Origin: RDXT01 sp033765305
Lineage (GTDB): Bacteria > Bacteroidota > Bacteroidia > J057
Reading direction: 5' to 3'
DNA: 44,282 bases
Assembly (NCBI GenBank): GCA_033765305.1
Contig: JANRID010000027.1
Coordinates: 1 to 44,282 of the forward strand
Part shown: positions 30,959 to 39,888 of the stretch, one piece after another
Numbering within the stretch: the stretch's first letter is position 1
Layout of the letters: each line of letters begins with the position of its first letter
Program-made: the position numbers and the translations under genes
Notes under the pieces: generated by a model
Databases searched by the model: none
Told to the model about the DNA's origin: nothing
The model's input: only the letters and a program-made list of their open reading frames with translations

Positions 30959-30971
30959 CAGGCGCAGCGTC

Positions 30972-31004
30972 TTGCGCCGCAATCCGCAAAAAGCCCTATC
31001 TTGC
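30972..31004 (+). promoter_or_regulatory. Promoter-like element of lgt
   Basis: TTG (30972-30974), 22 bp, TATCTTGC (30997-31004); the spacing is slightly long. The ATG is 20 bp downstream. Confidence 0.4.
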
Positions 31005-31024
31005 CGCTGCTTACCTTGCCTGCT

Positions 31025-31846
31025 ATGCTCCAAGCTTTTATCCACTGGAACCCCGACCCCACCATCGCAGCCCTGGGGCCTGTTACCCTCCGCTGGTACG
31101 GCGTGCTGTTTATGACCGGCTTCGCCCTCGGCTACTGGGTCACCGCCCGCATGTTCAAGGCCGAAAAAGCGCCTTCCGAATGGCTCGACTGGCTCCTGCT
31201 GACGATGATCTTCGGCGCGCTGATCGGGGCGCGGCTGGGGCATGTGTTCTTCTACAACTGGGCCTACTACCAGGACCATCCCGCTGAAATCCCCATGATC
31301 TGGAAAGGCGGCCTGGCCAGCCACGGCGCCTCGGTGACGCTCCTGCTGGGCCTCTGGCTGTTTTCGAAGCTGGTGAGCAAAAAACCCATGTCCTGGGTCA
31401 TGGACCGCATGGCCGTGAGCATCCCGCTCGGCGGGGGCTTCATCCGCCTGGGCAACCTGATGAACTCCGAGATCCTCGGCTCGCCGACGGAGCAGCCCTG
31501 GGGCTTCATCTTCGGGCGGCTGGGCGAGCCCTTCGCCCGCCACCCGGCGCAGCTGTACGAATCGCTGACGTATTTCGCCATCTTCGGCGTGCTGCTCTGG
31601 CTCTACTGGCGCACCGGGATCAAGGACCGGCCCCTGGCGCTCTCCGGCTGGTTCATGGTGCTGGTCTTCGGGGCCCGCTTTATCCTGGAATTCTGGAAGG
31701 AAAAACAGGAAGTCATTGAAAATGAATCGCTCCGCACCTTCCTCGATCCCCTCACAATGGGCCAGTGGCTCAGCATCCCCCTTGTGCTGCTCGGCACCGG
31801 CATGCTGATCTATGCCTACCGGAAGCCTGCGCCTGCCGCAGGGTAG
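31025..31846 (+). CDS. lgt: Prolipoprotein diacylglyceryl transferase
   Basis: 273 aa from ATG 31025 (MLQAFIHWNPDPTIAALGPV). Family landmarks are RWYGVLFMTGFALGYW, GARLGHVFFYN (His73), the GGLASHGASV segment with His100 equivalent to the catalytic-region HG motif, RLGNLMNSEILG (the GNxxNxE signature), and ARHPAQLYES. About seven transmembrane helices. It moves a diacylglyceryl group from phosphatidylglycerol onto the lipobox Cys of prelipoproteins in the inner membrane, the first step for the several lipoproteins coded in this window. The start at 31025 removes 44 residues of upstream repeat-derived frame. Confidence 0.97.
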   Translation: MLQAFIHWNPDPTIAALGPVTLRWYGVLFMTGFALGYWVTARMFKAEKAPSEWLDWLLLTMIFGALIGARLGHVFFYNWAYYQDHPAEIPMIWKGGLASHGASVTLLLGLWLFSKLVSKKPMSWVMDRMAVSIPLGGGFIRLGNLMNSEILGSPTEQPWGFIFGRLGEPFARHPAQLYESLTYFAIFGVLLWLYWRTGIKDRPLALSGWFMVLVFGARFILEFWKEKQEVIENESLRTFLDPLTMGQWLSIPLVLLGTGMLIYAYRKPAPAAG

Positions 31847-31913
31847 GCAGATTTCCCTTGCGCAGCGCGCAGATCTGCCGCATATTAGCACATCGGACCG
31901 ACCTATTCAGCCT

Positions 31914-32540
31914 ATGAACCGCCTTGTCCTGTTTTCTTTGCTGCTGATGCTGAGCCTGTCCGCACAGGGCCAGCAGTCGCTGGCCGCCGGCGCCTACCTG
32001 TCCACCGGCCTGGCAGGCCGGGTGCCGCAGCTCAGCCCGTGGGACCTGAACCGCTACGGGGCCGAGTTCGGCCTCTTCGGCTACCTGCCCTTCGGCGACC
32101 GCCATGCGCTGCGCGGCGAGCTGGCCCTCAGCGGCCACCGGGGCCCCCGGCAGGTGGTCACCCTCTACAACGCCCAGGGGCTGATCACCGGTCAGGATTC
32201 CATCCAGGCCGTCGATTCGCAGCTGAAGCTCTCGGCGCTCTACCAGTTCAATGTCCTGAAATTCTTCTACCTCGCCGCAGGCCTGCAGGCTCCGCTGTAT
32301 CTGGTGAAGGAATACGCAGGCCTGGGCGCCGCCGGCAGCAGCCCCGATTTCGACCCCAACTACGAAGACCTCAAAGCCCTCAACCTCTCGGCGCCCCTCG
32401 AAGCCGGACTCCGCGCCGGGCGTGTGCGCCTCTTTGTCCGCTATACCCGCACGATCTTCAGCGTCCGCGACGACGGCGGCGACCCTTCCATCGAACAGCA
32501 GGCCTGCATCGGCCTTTCCTACGCATTCCTCAGCCTTTGA
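31914..32540 (+). CDS. Outer-membrane beta-barrel-like protein
   Basis: 208 aa with a signal peptide (MNRLVLFSLLLMLSLSAQGQ). The mature part has alternating amphipathic strands (YGAEFGLFGYLPFGDRHALR, LKLSALYQFNVLKFFYLAAG, RVRLFVRYTRTIFSVRDDGG) and ends in an aromatic-terminated strand ACIGLSYAFLSL, consistent with an 8- to 10-stranded PorT- or OmpA-like barrel. The exact family was not recognised. It starts a run of three small envelope genes: it is 7 bp ahead of the lipoprotein gene, with which it probably shares a message. Confidence 0.78.
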   Translation: MNRLVLFSLLLMLSLSAQGQQSLAAGAYLSTGLAGRVPQLSPWDLNRYGAEFGLFGYLPFGDRHALRGELALSGHRGPRQVVTLYNAQGLITGQDSIQAVDSQLKLSALYQFNVLKFFYLAAGLQAPLYLVKEYAGLGAAGSSPDFDPNYEDLKALNLSAPLEAGLRAGRVRLFVRYTRTIFSVRDDGGDPSIEQQACIGLSYAFLSL

Positions 32541-32547
32541 TTGCCCC

Positions 32548-32892
32548 ATGAACCCGATCCGCCTTCTGGCTGCGCTCGCAGCCGCCGCCTGCCTCAGCGC
32601 CTGCAGCTGGCTGGCGCCCGAGCCTGCCGTCTCCGAGGTGCAGGTATACCCCCGGCCATTCAACGGGACCGTAAGGATCAGCTTCCGCCTGGACCGCAGC
32701 GCCGACGTAGCCCTGCGGCTCTACGCCTCGCCCCTGCCCTGTGGCTGGAGCGATCCGCAGCGCTATGCCCAGCGCCTCGATGCCGGCTGGCATGATATCC
32801 AAATAGGCTGCTCGGATTTTCCCCGCGGCCTGTACGAGGCCGATCTGCTGGTGGATGGCGCGCCCTACCGGCTTCAGCTGCTCTCCAACTGA
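32548..32892 (+). CDS. Small hypothetical lipoprotein
   Basis: 114 aa. MNPIRLLAALAAAACLSACS is a lipoprotein signal (lipobox LSAC, Cys 19). The mature part is one beta-sandwich, with VYPRPFNGTVRISFRLDRSA and the strand pattern DVALRLYA, ending ADLLVDGAPYRLQLLSN, resembling the Ig-like fold of T9SS C-terminal domains. It sits 7 bp after the barrel gene and 13 bp before the next one. Confidence 0.75.
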   Translation: MNPIRLLAALAAAACLSACSWLAPEPAVSEVQVYPRPFNGTVRISFRLDRSADVALRLYASPLPCGWSDPQRYAQRLDAGWHDIQIGCSDFPRGLYEADLLVDGAPYRLQLLSN

Positions 32893-32905
32893 CAACCCTC
32901 CTGCC

Positions 32906-33526
32906 ATGAGATTCCACGCCGTTTTCATATTGCTGGTTTTCAGCGCCTGGGGGCTCCACGCGCAGGAAAGCGCCCAGTGGCAGCTCCGCACAGGCCTGCA
33001 CGCGCATGTGCGCCCGCTGATCGAAAACCTCGAACTCGCCGGGCACCGCGGCCTGAATATCAGCGGCGTCTGGCTGCGCAGGGGCCTGCAGGCCGAGCTG
33101 GGCCTGTCGGTGATCCAGACGCCGAGGCGCGGGCTGCAGCTGACCGACGAGATCGGCACCCCGATGGGAAGGCCCTTCCTGCGCTACTGGGAGCTGCGGC
33201 TGGCTCCGGCCCTGCTGTACCGGGTCAGGGCCGGCGCATTTGTGGCTGCCGCCGGCCTGCAGGCGCGGATCTCGCCCTGGCAAGCGGTCCGGACGGGCAT
33301 CCTGCCCCCGATCTTTCCCGTTGTTGAAGACTTCTCCCGCTGGTACCCGGTGCGCTACTACCGCGCGCTGGGCGCGGCGGTGCCGGTCGAGGCCGGTTTC
33401 CAGGCCGGACGCTTCGGGATGCTGCTCCGCTACGAGCAGGGCCTCATCAACCGCCTTGCAGGCGCCGGCGCCTACCCGGAACGGGCCAGCCACCTCCAGC
33501 TCAGCGCCACCTGGCAGCTGCGCTGA
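32906..33526 (+). CDS. Outer-membrane protein, beta-barrel-like
   Basis: 206 aa with signal MRFHAVFILLVFSAWGLHAQ. Strands such as LNISGVWLRRGLQAELGLSV, LRYWELRLAPALLYRVRAGA and FVAAAGLQARISPWQAV, and the closing ASHLQLSATWQLR with an aromatic or Arg near the end, suggest a small barrel paralogous in design to the one at 31914. The gene follows the lipoprotein by 13 bp and precedes the LytTR gene by 32 bp. Confidence 0.75.
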   Translation: MRFHAVFILLVFSAWGLHAQESAQWQLRTGLHAHVRPLIENLELAGHRGLNISGVWLRRGLQAELGLSVIQTPRRGLQLTDEIGTPMGRPFLRYWELRLAPALLYRVRAGAFVAAAGLQARISPWQAVRTGILPPIFPVVEDFSRWYPVRYYRALGAAVPVEAGFQAGRFGMLLRYEQGLINRLAGAGAYPERASHLQLSATWQLR

Positions 33527-33546
33527 GCAGCCTGCGGAGAATTTGC

Positions 33547-33554
33547 TATCTTTC
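33547..33554 (+). promoter_or_regulatory. -7 element of the LytTR gene
   Basis: TATCTTTC ends 4 bp before the ATG at 33559, so a typical start would put the 5' end at or next to the ATG, giving a leaderless message. No clear -33 TTG is found at the usual distance. Confidence 0.4.
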
Positions 33555-33558
33555 CGGC

Positions 33559-34326
33559 ATGAACCTGCTGATCGTCGAAGACGAAGCGGCGGCGGCCAGC
33601 CGCCTGCAGCACCTGGTCCAGGACACTGCGCCCGATGCGCAGATTCTGGCCGTGCTCGACAGCGTGGAATCTGCCGCCGCCTGGCTCGGCGCGCAGCCCG
33701 CGCCCGACCTGATTCTCATGGACATCCAGCTCGCCGACGGCCTCTCGTTCGAGATTTTCCGGGAGGTGCAGGTGGATGCGCCGGTGATTTTCACCACCGC
33801 CTACGACGAGTACGCCCTCCAGGCCTTCAAGGTCAACAGCATCGACTACCTGCTCAAGCCGATTAAACGGGAGGAGCTGGCCGCCGCCTTCGACAAGTAC
33901 CGCAAACGCTTCGCTGCGCAGCAGCCGGCTGCCCCCATGGATTACCGCCGGCTGCTGGACCTGCTGCCGGGGCTGACGGCGCCGAGCTACCAGCAGCGGA
34001 TCGTGGTGCGCTACGGCGCGCATATCCGGGCCATCGAGATTGCGGAAGCGGCGTATATTTTCCTCGAATCCAAAATCGCGATCCTGCGCGGCTTCGACGG
34101 CAAGGACCATCCGGTGGACTATACCCTCGACGAGCTGGAGCAGATCCTGAACCCGAAGCAGTTTTTCCGCATCAACCGCAAGCTGATCGTCAATGTATCG
34201 GCGATCGACCAGATGTATGCCTACTCGAAGTCGCGGGTGCAGCTGACGCTGAAGCCGCCCTACGCGGGCGAGGCGCTGGTCAGCTCGGAGCGGGCTGCAG
34301 AGTTCAAGCAGTGGCTGGCGGGGTGA
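33559..34326 (+). CDS. LytTR family response regulator (orphan)
   Basis: 255 aa. The receiver domain (1-120) has LLIVEDEAAAASRL at the start, the phosphoacceptor Asp55 in LILMDIQLADG, Thr80 in FTTAYDEYA and Lys100 in DYLLKPIK. The LytTR DNA-binding domain (about 140-250) contains AAYIFLESKIAILRG and FFRINRKLIVNVSAI. In the AgrA/LytR group it binds promoter DNA after phosphorylation. The usual LytS-type histidine kinase is not adjacent, so its partner is elsewhere. The cognate targets may include the upstream barrel genes. The stop is 7 bp from that of the convergent NAD(P)-binding gene. Confidence 0.94.
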   Translation: MNLLIVEDEAAAASRLQHLVQDTAPDAQILAVLDSVESAAAWLGAQPAPDLILMDIQLADGLSFEIFREVQVDAPVIFTTAYDEYALQAFKVNSIDYLLKPIKREELAAAFDKYRKRFAAQQPAAPMDYRRLLDLLPGLTAPSYQQRIVVRYGAHIRAIEIAEAAYIFLESKIAILRGFDGKDHPVDYTLDELEQILNPKQFFRINRKLIVNVSAIDQMYAYSKSRVQLTLKPPYAGEALVSSERAAEFKQWLAG

Positions 34327-34333
34327 TCCCTGC

Positions 34334-34966
34334 TTACATCGAAATTCCCACCGTCTGACGCTGGTAGCTGCTGTCCTGCAGCTGCCGGAGCATGAATTCC
34401 GCCACATCGGCGCGGCTGATGGGCCTGATCCGCACGCCGTAGCGGTCGAAGGGGAAGCCGTGCTGGTAGGCGCCGGTGGTTTCGCCGTCTTTGAGCGAGC
34501 CGGGGCGCACGATGGTGTAGTTCAGCGGGCTGGCCTTGATCAGGGCCTCCTGCGATTCGTGGTCGGCGAAGGCGTGCTTGAGGAAGAGCGGCACGATGAG
34601 GTACTGGATGAACCAGGGCAGGAGCGGGCGGCTGTCGCCGAAGCCGAGGGAGGAGAGGCAGATGAGCCGGTCCACGTCTGCGGCCTGCATGGCTGCGAGG
34701 AGGTGGCGGGTGGCTTCGGTCCGGGGCTGGTCCTGGCTGCGGGCAGGGGCACCCAGGGTAAAGAGGACGGCGTCGGCGCCCTGCACGGCCTGGGTCAGCG
34801 CCCCAGGCTGACGGGCGTCGCCGGCGGCCAGGGTGAGATTCGCATGCTGGATGCCGAGGGCTTCCGGATGGCGGGAAAAGGCTGTGACGCGGTGCCCCTG
34901 GGCCAGGGCCTGGATGACGGCTTGTTTGCCTACGCCGCCCGAAGCGCCGATGATGGTGAGATTCAT
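34334..34966 (-). CDS. NAD(P)-binding (NmrA/SDR-like) oxidoreductase
   Basis: 210 aa from ATG 34966 (MNLTIIGASGGVGKQAVIQA). The dinucleotide loop IGASGGVGK at about 5-13 and YTIVRPGSLKDGETTGAYQH match the atypical SDR group (NAD(P)H-binding, YwnB-like) with the RPG motif. The substrate is unknown; no catalytic Tyr-Lys pair of classical SDRs is seen. Start alternatives upstream would add 25 residues with no family support. Confidence 0.9.
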   Translation of the reverse strand: MNLTIIGASGGVGKQAVIQALAQGHRVTAFSRHPEALGIQHANLTLAAGDARQPGALTQAVQGADAVLFTLGAPARSQDQPRTEATRHLLAAMQAADVDRLICLSSLGFGDSRPLLPWFIQYLIVPLFLKHAFADHESQEALIKASPLNYTIVRPGSLKDGETTGAYQHGFPFDRYGVRIRPISRADVAEFMLRQLQDSSYQRQTVGISM

Positions 34967-35198
34967 TGTCTGGAAGGGGTTAGAGAAATGGAAAAGGCAT
35001 GAATGTTCCGCCCTGATCCTGGGCAGCTGTATCCTGTTCAATACGCCGGCAAGCTAGCGGACAGCCGGATGCGGTACAAGCAGCCGCGGCTGCCGGCCGG
35101 GATCGGGTGCAACAGACTGTAGCATCCGGCCAATGAACCGCAGATGCGGGGCACCGGCTGAACGGCAGCGCCTTGCACGCACACGTGTATTTTCGCGT

Positions 35199-35206
35199 TA
35201 TCTTTC
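35199..35206 (+). promoter_or_regulatory. -7 element of the LamG gene
   Basis: TATCTTTC, 25 bp ahead of the TTG start at 35232. The nearest upstream TTG is 23 bp away, slightly too far. Confidence 0.35.
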
Positions 35207-35231
35207 GGTCTGACTTCAAGCCCGCATCACC

Positions 35232-36230
35232 TTGATCCCGCTCCAACGCCTGCTCCTTGCTGCCTGCATGGCGCTGCCATGCCTGTCCGCCGCCCAGAAC
35301 GACTGGCTGCGCCTGCCCAGCTGGCCCGGCTATGTCCAGATCGGCGATGTGGATGTGGGCGGAACGGCCCTGACGGTCGAGGCGCTGATCTATCAGCAGA
35401 GCAATTCCGGGGCGGACATCGTCTCGAAGCACAACGACGCCTCCAACGTCAACTACCTCCTGCGCCCCGGCCGCGCCGAGCTGTCCACCGCCAACGGCTT
35501 CGTCATCACGCCCAATGCCTGCACGCCCGCGCTCAACGAGTGCGCGCACATTGCCATGACCTACGACGGCGCTTTTCTCCGGCACTATATCAACGGCCAG
35601 CTCAATTCCCAGACCCCCATCACCGGCAATATGGTCCTGAACAACTACAACGCCAAGATCGGGCTGATCGCCTCGCTGGGCGGGGTGGGCTTCTGGGAGC
35701 AGTTTTACGGCCAGATCAACGAGGTGCGCATCTGGAATGTGGCCCGCAGCGCCAACGACCTGCTGCTGCACCTGTTTTCGCCGCTGCCGACTCCTGCCGC
35801 GCAGCCGGGTCTGGTAGCCTGCTACCGCTTCAGCAGCCTGGCGAATCTTCAGGGCAATGCCGCCTACAACGGCGTGCTTTCGGGCAGCGCGGCCATCGGC
35901 CGGCCGGCACCCTGCGCTGCGCTGGGCACCACCTGCGGCGTGCTGGCCCTGCAGCCGGCGCCCGAGCCGGAACCGCCGCCGGCGCAGCCCCGCGCCGTCC
36001 GCTACGACCCGGAGCAGCGCAGCATCCGCCTGGCCTTCGAGGCGGACGCGCCCAGCCGGCTGCTCATCCGCATCTTCGATGCGCAGGGGCGGCTGATGCT
36101 GGAAACGGCGAGGCCGCTCGCGGCCGGGGAACTGTGGCAGCACACCCTGCCCGCAGGCAGCCCCGGGCTGTACACGGTCTACTGGTCCGTCAACGGACAG
36201 GCTGCCGTGCGCAAGCTCGCCATTCCCTGA
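35232..36230 (+). CDS. LamG domain protein with T9SS type A-like sorting domain
   Basis: 332 aa. The start is the TTG at 35232, giving signal peptide MIPLQRLLLAACMALPCLSA; a later ATG (35268) leaves too short a signal, and an in-frame TGA sits at 35208. Residues 24-210 form a LamG/concanavalin-like jelly roll (NYLLRPGRAELSTANGFVIT, HIAMTYDGAFLRHYINGQ, FWEQFYGQINEVRIWNVARS), typical of carbohydrate or adhesion binding. The last 75 residues (SIRLAFEADAPSRLLIRIFD to VNGQAAVRKLAIP) are a T9SS sorting domain. The ligand is unknown. Confidence 0.9.
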   Translation: MIPLQRLLLAACMALPCLSAAQNDWLRLPSWPGYVQIGDVDVGGTALTVEALIYQQSNSGADIVSKHNDASNVNYLLRPGRAELSTANGFVITPNACTPALNECAHIAMTYDGAFLRHYINGQLNSQTPITGNMVLNNYNAKIGLIASLGGVGFWEQFYGQINEVRIWNVARSANDLLLHLFSPLPTPAAQPGLVACYRFSSLANLQGNAAYNGVLSGSAAIGRPAPCAALGTTCGVLALQPAPEPEPPPAQPRAVRYDPEQRSIRLAFEADAPSRLLIRIFDAQGRLMLETARPLAAGELWQHTLPAGSPGLYTVYWSVNGQAAVRKLAIP

Positions 36231-36290
36231 GCATCGCATGCCGGACAGCACAGGATGGGCTTGTGCCGGGAACAGGCGTACCTTATTTCC

Positions 36291-38822
36291 ATGAACCGCC
36301 GCTATTTTCTCCGCCGCACGGCCCTGGGAGCCGGCCTGAGCGCCCTTCCTGCCGCTGCTTTGCAGGCAGCTCCGCCTGATGTGCAGGGGCCGCTTACCCT
36401 GTCGCCGCCGGCCAATGGCCTCAGCTATGCGCCGCTGGAGCGGCTGCGGGTCGAAGGCGCCAGCCGGGGCCGCATCACGCTCCTCGACGGGCAGGGCCGC
36501 GCCTACGCCGAAACGGAGGCCCGGCCTGTACTGGAATTGCAGATCGGGGGTGCGCTCGGGCGGCAGGAGCTCCGCTGGCAGGATGCCAAAGGGCGCCTCC
36601 TCGGCAGCGCCTCCTTCCACGCAGCCGCGCAGACCCGCATCCAGGACCGCAGCGGACGCTTCGGCAGCCTGCTGGACCTGCTGCACTGGACCATGATCGG
36701 CCAGCCCCCCGCCCGGCAGCGCGGCGACGACTACCCCGAAACCGATGCCCATACCGTGCGCATCGGCGGAAAATTGTATTCCTATTTCGTCTGCTGGCTC
36801 CGCGACCATGTGCATTCCCTCAAAGGCATGAAATATTTCGCGCCCGAACTCCGCTCCGGCATCGACCTGTATGCCGATTTCCAGCGGGAAGACGGCATGA
36901 TCTGGGACAATATCTACCTGCGCAACCGGGAGAAAAACTGGTGGGACAAACGCTTCAGCTACGGCGGATTTATCCGGGAAATCGAAAACGGCCTCTACGA
37001 ACTGAAGCGCATCCCGGTGGAGGCCGATGTCGAATACCTCTTTGTCGAAGGTCTGTATGCCACCTGGAAAGCCACCGGCGACAGCCCCTGGATGCATTCG
37101 AAGCTGGATCACGCCGTCAGGGCGCTGAATTACTGCATGCAGGACCCCTACCGCTGGTCGGAGCGCCGCCAGCTGATCAAGCGCGGCTTTACCATCGACA
37201 CCTGGGATTTCCAGTCGGACCTCGATACGCCTTTCTCCAACGGCGACATCATGACCGTGCATCTGGGCCAGACCCGCTTCGGCATCATGCACGGCGACAA
37301 TACGGGCTACGCCATGGCATGCGGATATCTGGCGGAGATGCTGGAGCATGCCGGACGCGGGGAAGAAGCGGCGGCATTCCGGGCCCGGGGCGCAGAGATC
37401 CGCCAGCGGCTGGATGCGCTGGCCTGGAACGGGCGGTTTTTTACCCACCACGTGCCTGAAGATCCTGAAATTCAGCGGGATCTGGGGGTGGATCAGCAGA
37501 CCCAGATCTCGATGTCGAATGCCTACGGCCTCAACCGGGGGCTGAGCCATGCGCAATGCGCCGCCATCATCCGCCACTACCAGCAGCTCCGCGATACGAT
37601 GCCGGAAGGCGCGCCGGGCGAATGGTACACGATTTATCCGCCTTTCCCTACAGGATTCAACGGCCCGGCGCCGATGTGGGAGTATATGAATGCCGGGGTG
37701 ACCCCGATTGTGGCGGGCGAACTGGCGCACGGCGCCTTCGAGCACGGATTTGAAGCCTATGGCGCCGATATCCTCCTGCGGCTCCGCGGACTGGCGCAGG
37801 AAACCGACGGCTACCTGTACTGCACCTACCGGGGCCGGCGCGCCGAAGCACCCGCCAGAACCTTCAATCCACTGGATATCAGCAGTTTTGCCAATGCGGT
37901 TTACCCATCGCCGGATGCCGAGTCGGGCGGGCGGCCCTGGCACGAGACCTGCGCAGCAGGCCCGATCCTGGGCATTCCGTTCCGGGCGGAAGATCCCCGC
38001 AGCCAGCCCTTCACTGCATTGGGCCTGCGCGGGCTGGCCGAGGTCCGCATCCCGGCGCAGGGTCTGGCCGGGAGCGTGTACCTGCTGCATACCTACCAGG
38101 GCCCCTATGCCGGGGACCTGACCTGGGCCTATGCCGACGGCAGCCAGGAGACGGTGCATCTGACCGGCGCGCACTACGGCCACTGGTGGAACGGTCCGGC
38201 GCAGCCGGCTTATGGCGAGCAGGCAGCCTGCCGCGACGGGTGGCGCAGCGACAACCACCGCTACGAGGCCCTGTATATCTGCGGGCTGGACAACCCGCAT
38301 CCGGAGCGCCCGCTCGCAGCCCTGATCCTCAAGGGATCTCAGGGGCGCAATACCTGGCACCTCGCAGCCCTGACGCTTTGCGATGCGCCGGTCTGGTTTG
38401 ATCCCGGCAAGCTGTCCTACGGCATTCCCAATGCCTGGGGGGCAGCGGCCGTGGTATATGCCCTCCTTGAAGGACTTGCAGGGGTACAGGACCTGGGCAC
38501 CGCCATGGACCGGATTCTGCTGGCGCCCCGCTGGGCCGCTGCGGCGGAAGAGCAGGCCGAGGCTGTCGTGAAATACGAAGCCTCCGGCGGCTACGCGGCC
38601 TGCCGCTACGAACGCACCGCCAGCGAAATCCGCCTTGACTGCACCAGCAGCGCCTCCACGGTGGAGCTGCACCTGCTGCTGCCTCCTGACGCAGCGGAGC
38701 CCGCCGCCCTGTACGACGGCAGCCTGTCCCTGCCCTTTACCCTTGAAACCATCGGCTCCTCCCGCTACCTGAACGCCCGGCTGGAAGGCCCCGGCGTGTG
38801 GAATCTCCGCATCCGCTGCTGA
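36291..38822 (+). CDS. Six-hairpin (alpha/alpha6 barrel) glycosidase-like protein
   Basis: 843 aa with a Tat-type signal (MNRRYFLRRTALGAGLSALP). After a small N-terminal beta domain (about 40-110), an (alpha/alpha)6 barrel runs from about 125 to 760, with SYFVCWLRDHVHSLKGMKYF, the acid-bearing RGFTIDTWDFQSDLDTPFSN near 300 and FGIMHGDNTGYAMACGYLAE near 330, and WEYMNAGVTPIVAGELAHGA. The shape fits glycogen-debranching/rhamnosidase-type glycoside hydrolases acting on polysaccharide, but the exact family and substrate could not be assigned. It is exported by Tat. The stop lies 1 bp from the convergent GntR-type regulator. A TACCTTAT box at 36279-36286 may serve as a weak -7 element. Confidence 0.8.
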   Translation: MNRRYFLRRTALGAGLSALPAAALQAAPPDVQGPLTLSPPANGLSYAPLERLRVEGASRGRITLLDGQGRAYAETEARPVLELQIGGALGRQELRWQDAKGRLLGSASFHAAAQTRIQDRSGRFGSLLDLLHWTMIGQPPARQRGDDYPETDAHTVRIGGKLYSYFVCWLRDHVHSLKGMKYFAPELRSGIDLYADFQREDGMIWDNIYLRNREKNWWDKRFSYGGFIREIENGLYELKRIPVEADVEYLFVEGLYATWKATGDSPWMHSKLDHAVRALNYCMQDPYRWSERRQLIKRGFTIDTWDFQSDLDTPFSNGDIMTVHLGQTRFGIMHGDNTGYAMACGYLAEMLEHAGRGEEAAAFRARGAEIRQRLDALAWNGRFFTHHVPEDPEIQRDLGVDQQTQISMSNAYGLNRGLSHAQCAAIIRHYQQLRDTMPEGAPGEWYTIYPPFPTGFNGPAPMWEYMNAGVTPIVAGELAHGAFEHGFEAYGADILLRLRGLAQETDGYLYCTYRGRRAEAPARTFNPLDISSFANAVYPSPDAESGGRPWHETCAAGPILGIPFRAEDPRSQPFTALGLRGLAEVRIPAQGLAGSVYLLHTYQGPYAGDLTWAYADGSQETVHLTGAHYGHWWNGPAQPAYGEQAACRDGWRSDNHRYEALYICGLDNPHPERPLAALILKGSQGRNTWHLAALTLCDAPVWFDPGKLSYGIPNAWGAAAVVYALLEGLAGVQDLGTAMDRILLAPRWAAAAEEQAEAVVKYEASGGYAACRYERTASEIRLDCTSSASTVELHLLLPPDAAEPAALYDGSLSLPFTLETIGSSRYLNARLEGPGVWNLRIRC

Positions 38823-38823
38823 T

Positions 38824-39858
38824 TTACAGCGAATTGCGCCGGATGAGCCTGAACGGGTTCCGCTCCTGGCTCCGCTTGTTCTGCAGAATCATCGCGGCGG
38901 CGCGGCGGCCCATGGCCGCGTGGTCGGTGGATACGACCGTAATGCCGCCTGCCAGTATCTCTTTGATCGGGGTGTCGTTGTAGGAAATCAGGCCCAGATC
39001 CTGCCCCAGGCGCAGGCCTGCGGCCTGGCTTTTCTTGATCAGATCGATCAGGTCCGCCTCTTCGATCACGATGTAGGCATCGCCGGCCTGCACAGGCTCC
39101 GGCTCCGCAGCCGCCAGCAGCTCCCCCTCGATGCCGGCCCGGCGGCAGAAGTTCAGGAAGCCGGTTTTGATCTCGGGCGGGTAGGGAAAATCCTGCGATT
39201 CGGGAAAGACCAGCCGCAGTCGCCGGTAGCGGGCCATCAGGTCCATTCCGGAGCAGAGGGCCTCCTCCAGATCCAGGGCAAAGTCCTGGCAGATCAGCCC
39301 GTGGCGTTTGCCCGGCAGGCCGGCGCTGCGGTCGAGCAGCAGGAGCTTGTGCGGGGGGATTTTCCGCAGGGCCGCCTCCGCCAGGTGGCTGTCGCGGTAG
39401 AAATGGGGCATGATGACGTAGTAGTCGTACAGGCCCAGGTTTTCGAGCACCATGCGCTGAAACAGCTGGGCATTGAAGCCGTGCACGTACACCGTCGAGA
39501 CGGCGCGGTCGCCGAGCGTCTGCACGAACGTATTGTAAATCAGCCGCTTGTAGTTGCTGAATTTATTGAAAATGAGCAAAATTTTCAGCTGGCTGCCGGC
39601 AGGCCGGCTGCTGACGTAGTAGCCTTTGCCGGGGATGGACCTCAGGACGCCCCGCTGGCACAGCTCACGGTAGGCTTTTTCCACCGTATCCCGGGAGAGC
39701 AGGTAGGCTTCGCTCGTCTCGTTGATCGAAGGGATGCGGTGGCCGGGCGGATACACCTGCTCCCCGATTTCCCAGAGCAGAATATCGATCATCTGCCGGT
39801 ATTTCGGAGTCCGGGCATCGCCGTTGATGCGGTTGATTTTGCTGGACTGGGGTTTCAT
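38824..39858 (-). CDS. GntR family regulator with LacI-type (periplasmic-binding-like) ligand domain
   Basis: 344 aa. The N-terminal GntR winged helix (about 15-85) has KYRQMIDILLWEIGEQVYPP, IPSINETSEAYLLSRDTVEK and VLRSIPGKGYYV. Residues about 90-344 form a LacI-type effector fold, with LKILLIFNKFSNY, VVSTDHAAMGRRAAAMIL and GLISYNDTPIKEIL, rather than the usual FCD or UTRA domain. Ligand is probably a sugar. It faces the six-hairpin gene tail to tail, so it could govern glycoside use, although the operator positions are not known. A TGCCCC-TGC-GGGGCA palindrome lies 15 bp upstream. Confidence 0.93.
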   Translation of the reverse strand: MKPQSSKINRINGDARTPKYRQMIDILLWEIGEQVYPPGHRIPSINETSEAYLLSRDTVEKAYRELCQRGVLRSIPGKGYYVSSRPAGSQLKILLIFNKFSNYKRLIYNTFVQTLGDRAVSTVYVHGFNAQLFQRMVLENLGLYDYYVIMPHFYRDSHLAEAALRKIPPHKLLLLDRSAGLPGKRHGLICQDFALDLEEALCSGMDLMARYRRLRLVFPESQDFPYPPEIKTGFLNFCRRAGIEGELLAAAEPEPVQAGDAYIVIEEADLIDLIKKSQAAGLRLGQDLGLISYNDTPIKEILAGGITVVSTDHAAMGRRAAAMILQNKRSQERNPFRLIRRNSL

Positions 39859-39873
39859 CGCGGAACAGATCCC

Positions 39874-39888
39874 TGCCCCTGCGGGGCA
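39874..39888. promoter_or_regulatory. Palindrome upstream of the GntR-type regulator
   Basis: TGCCCC and GGGGCA are exact inverted arms around TGC, 15 bp from the regulator's start codon. It may be an autoregulatory operator or an mRNA hairpin. Confidence 0.4.

Noticed and set aside
34980..38672. A 1230-codon frame on the minus strand over the LamG and six-hairpin genes
   Set aside because: No recognisable motifs; both plus-strand genes have signals and known folds.
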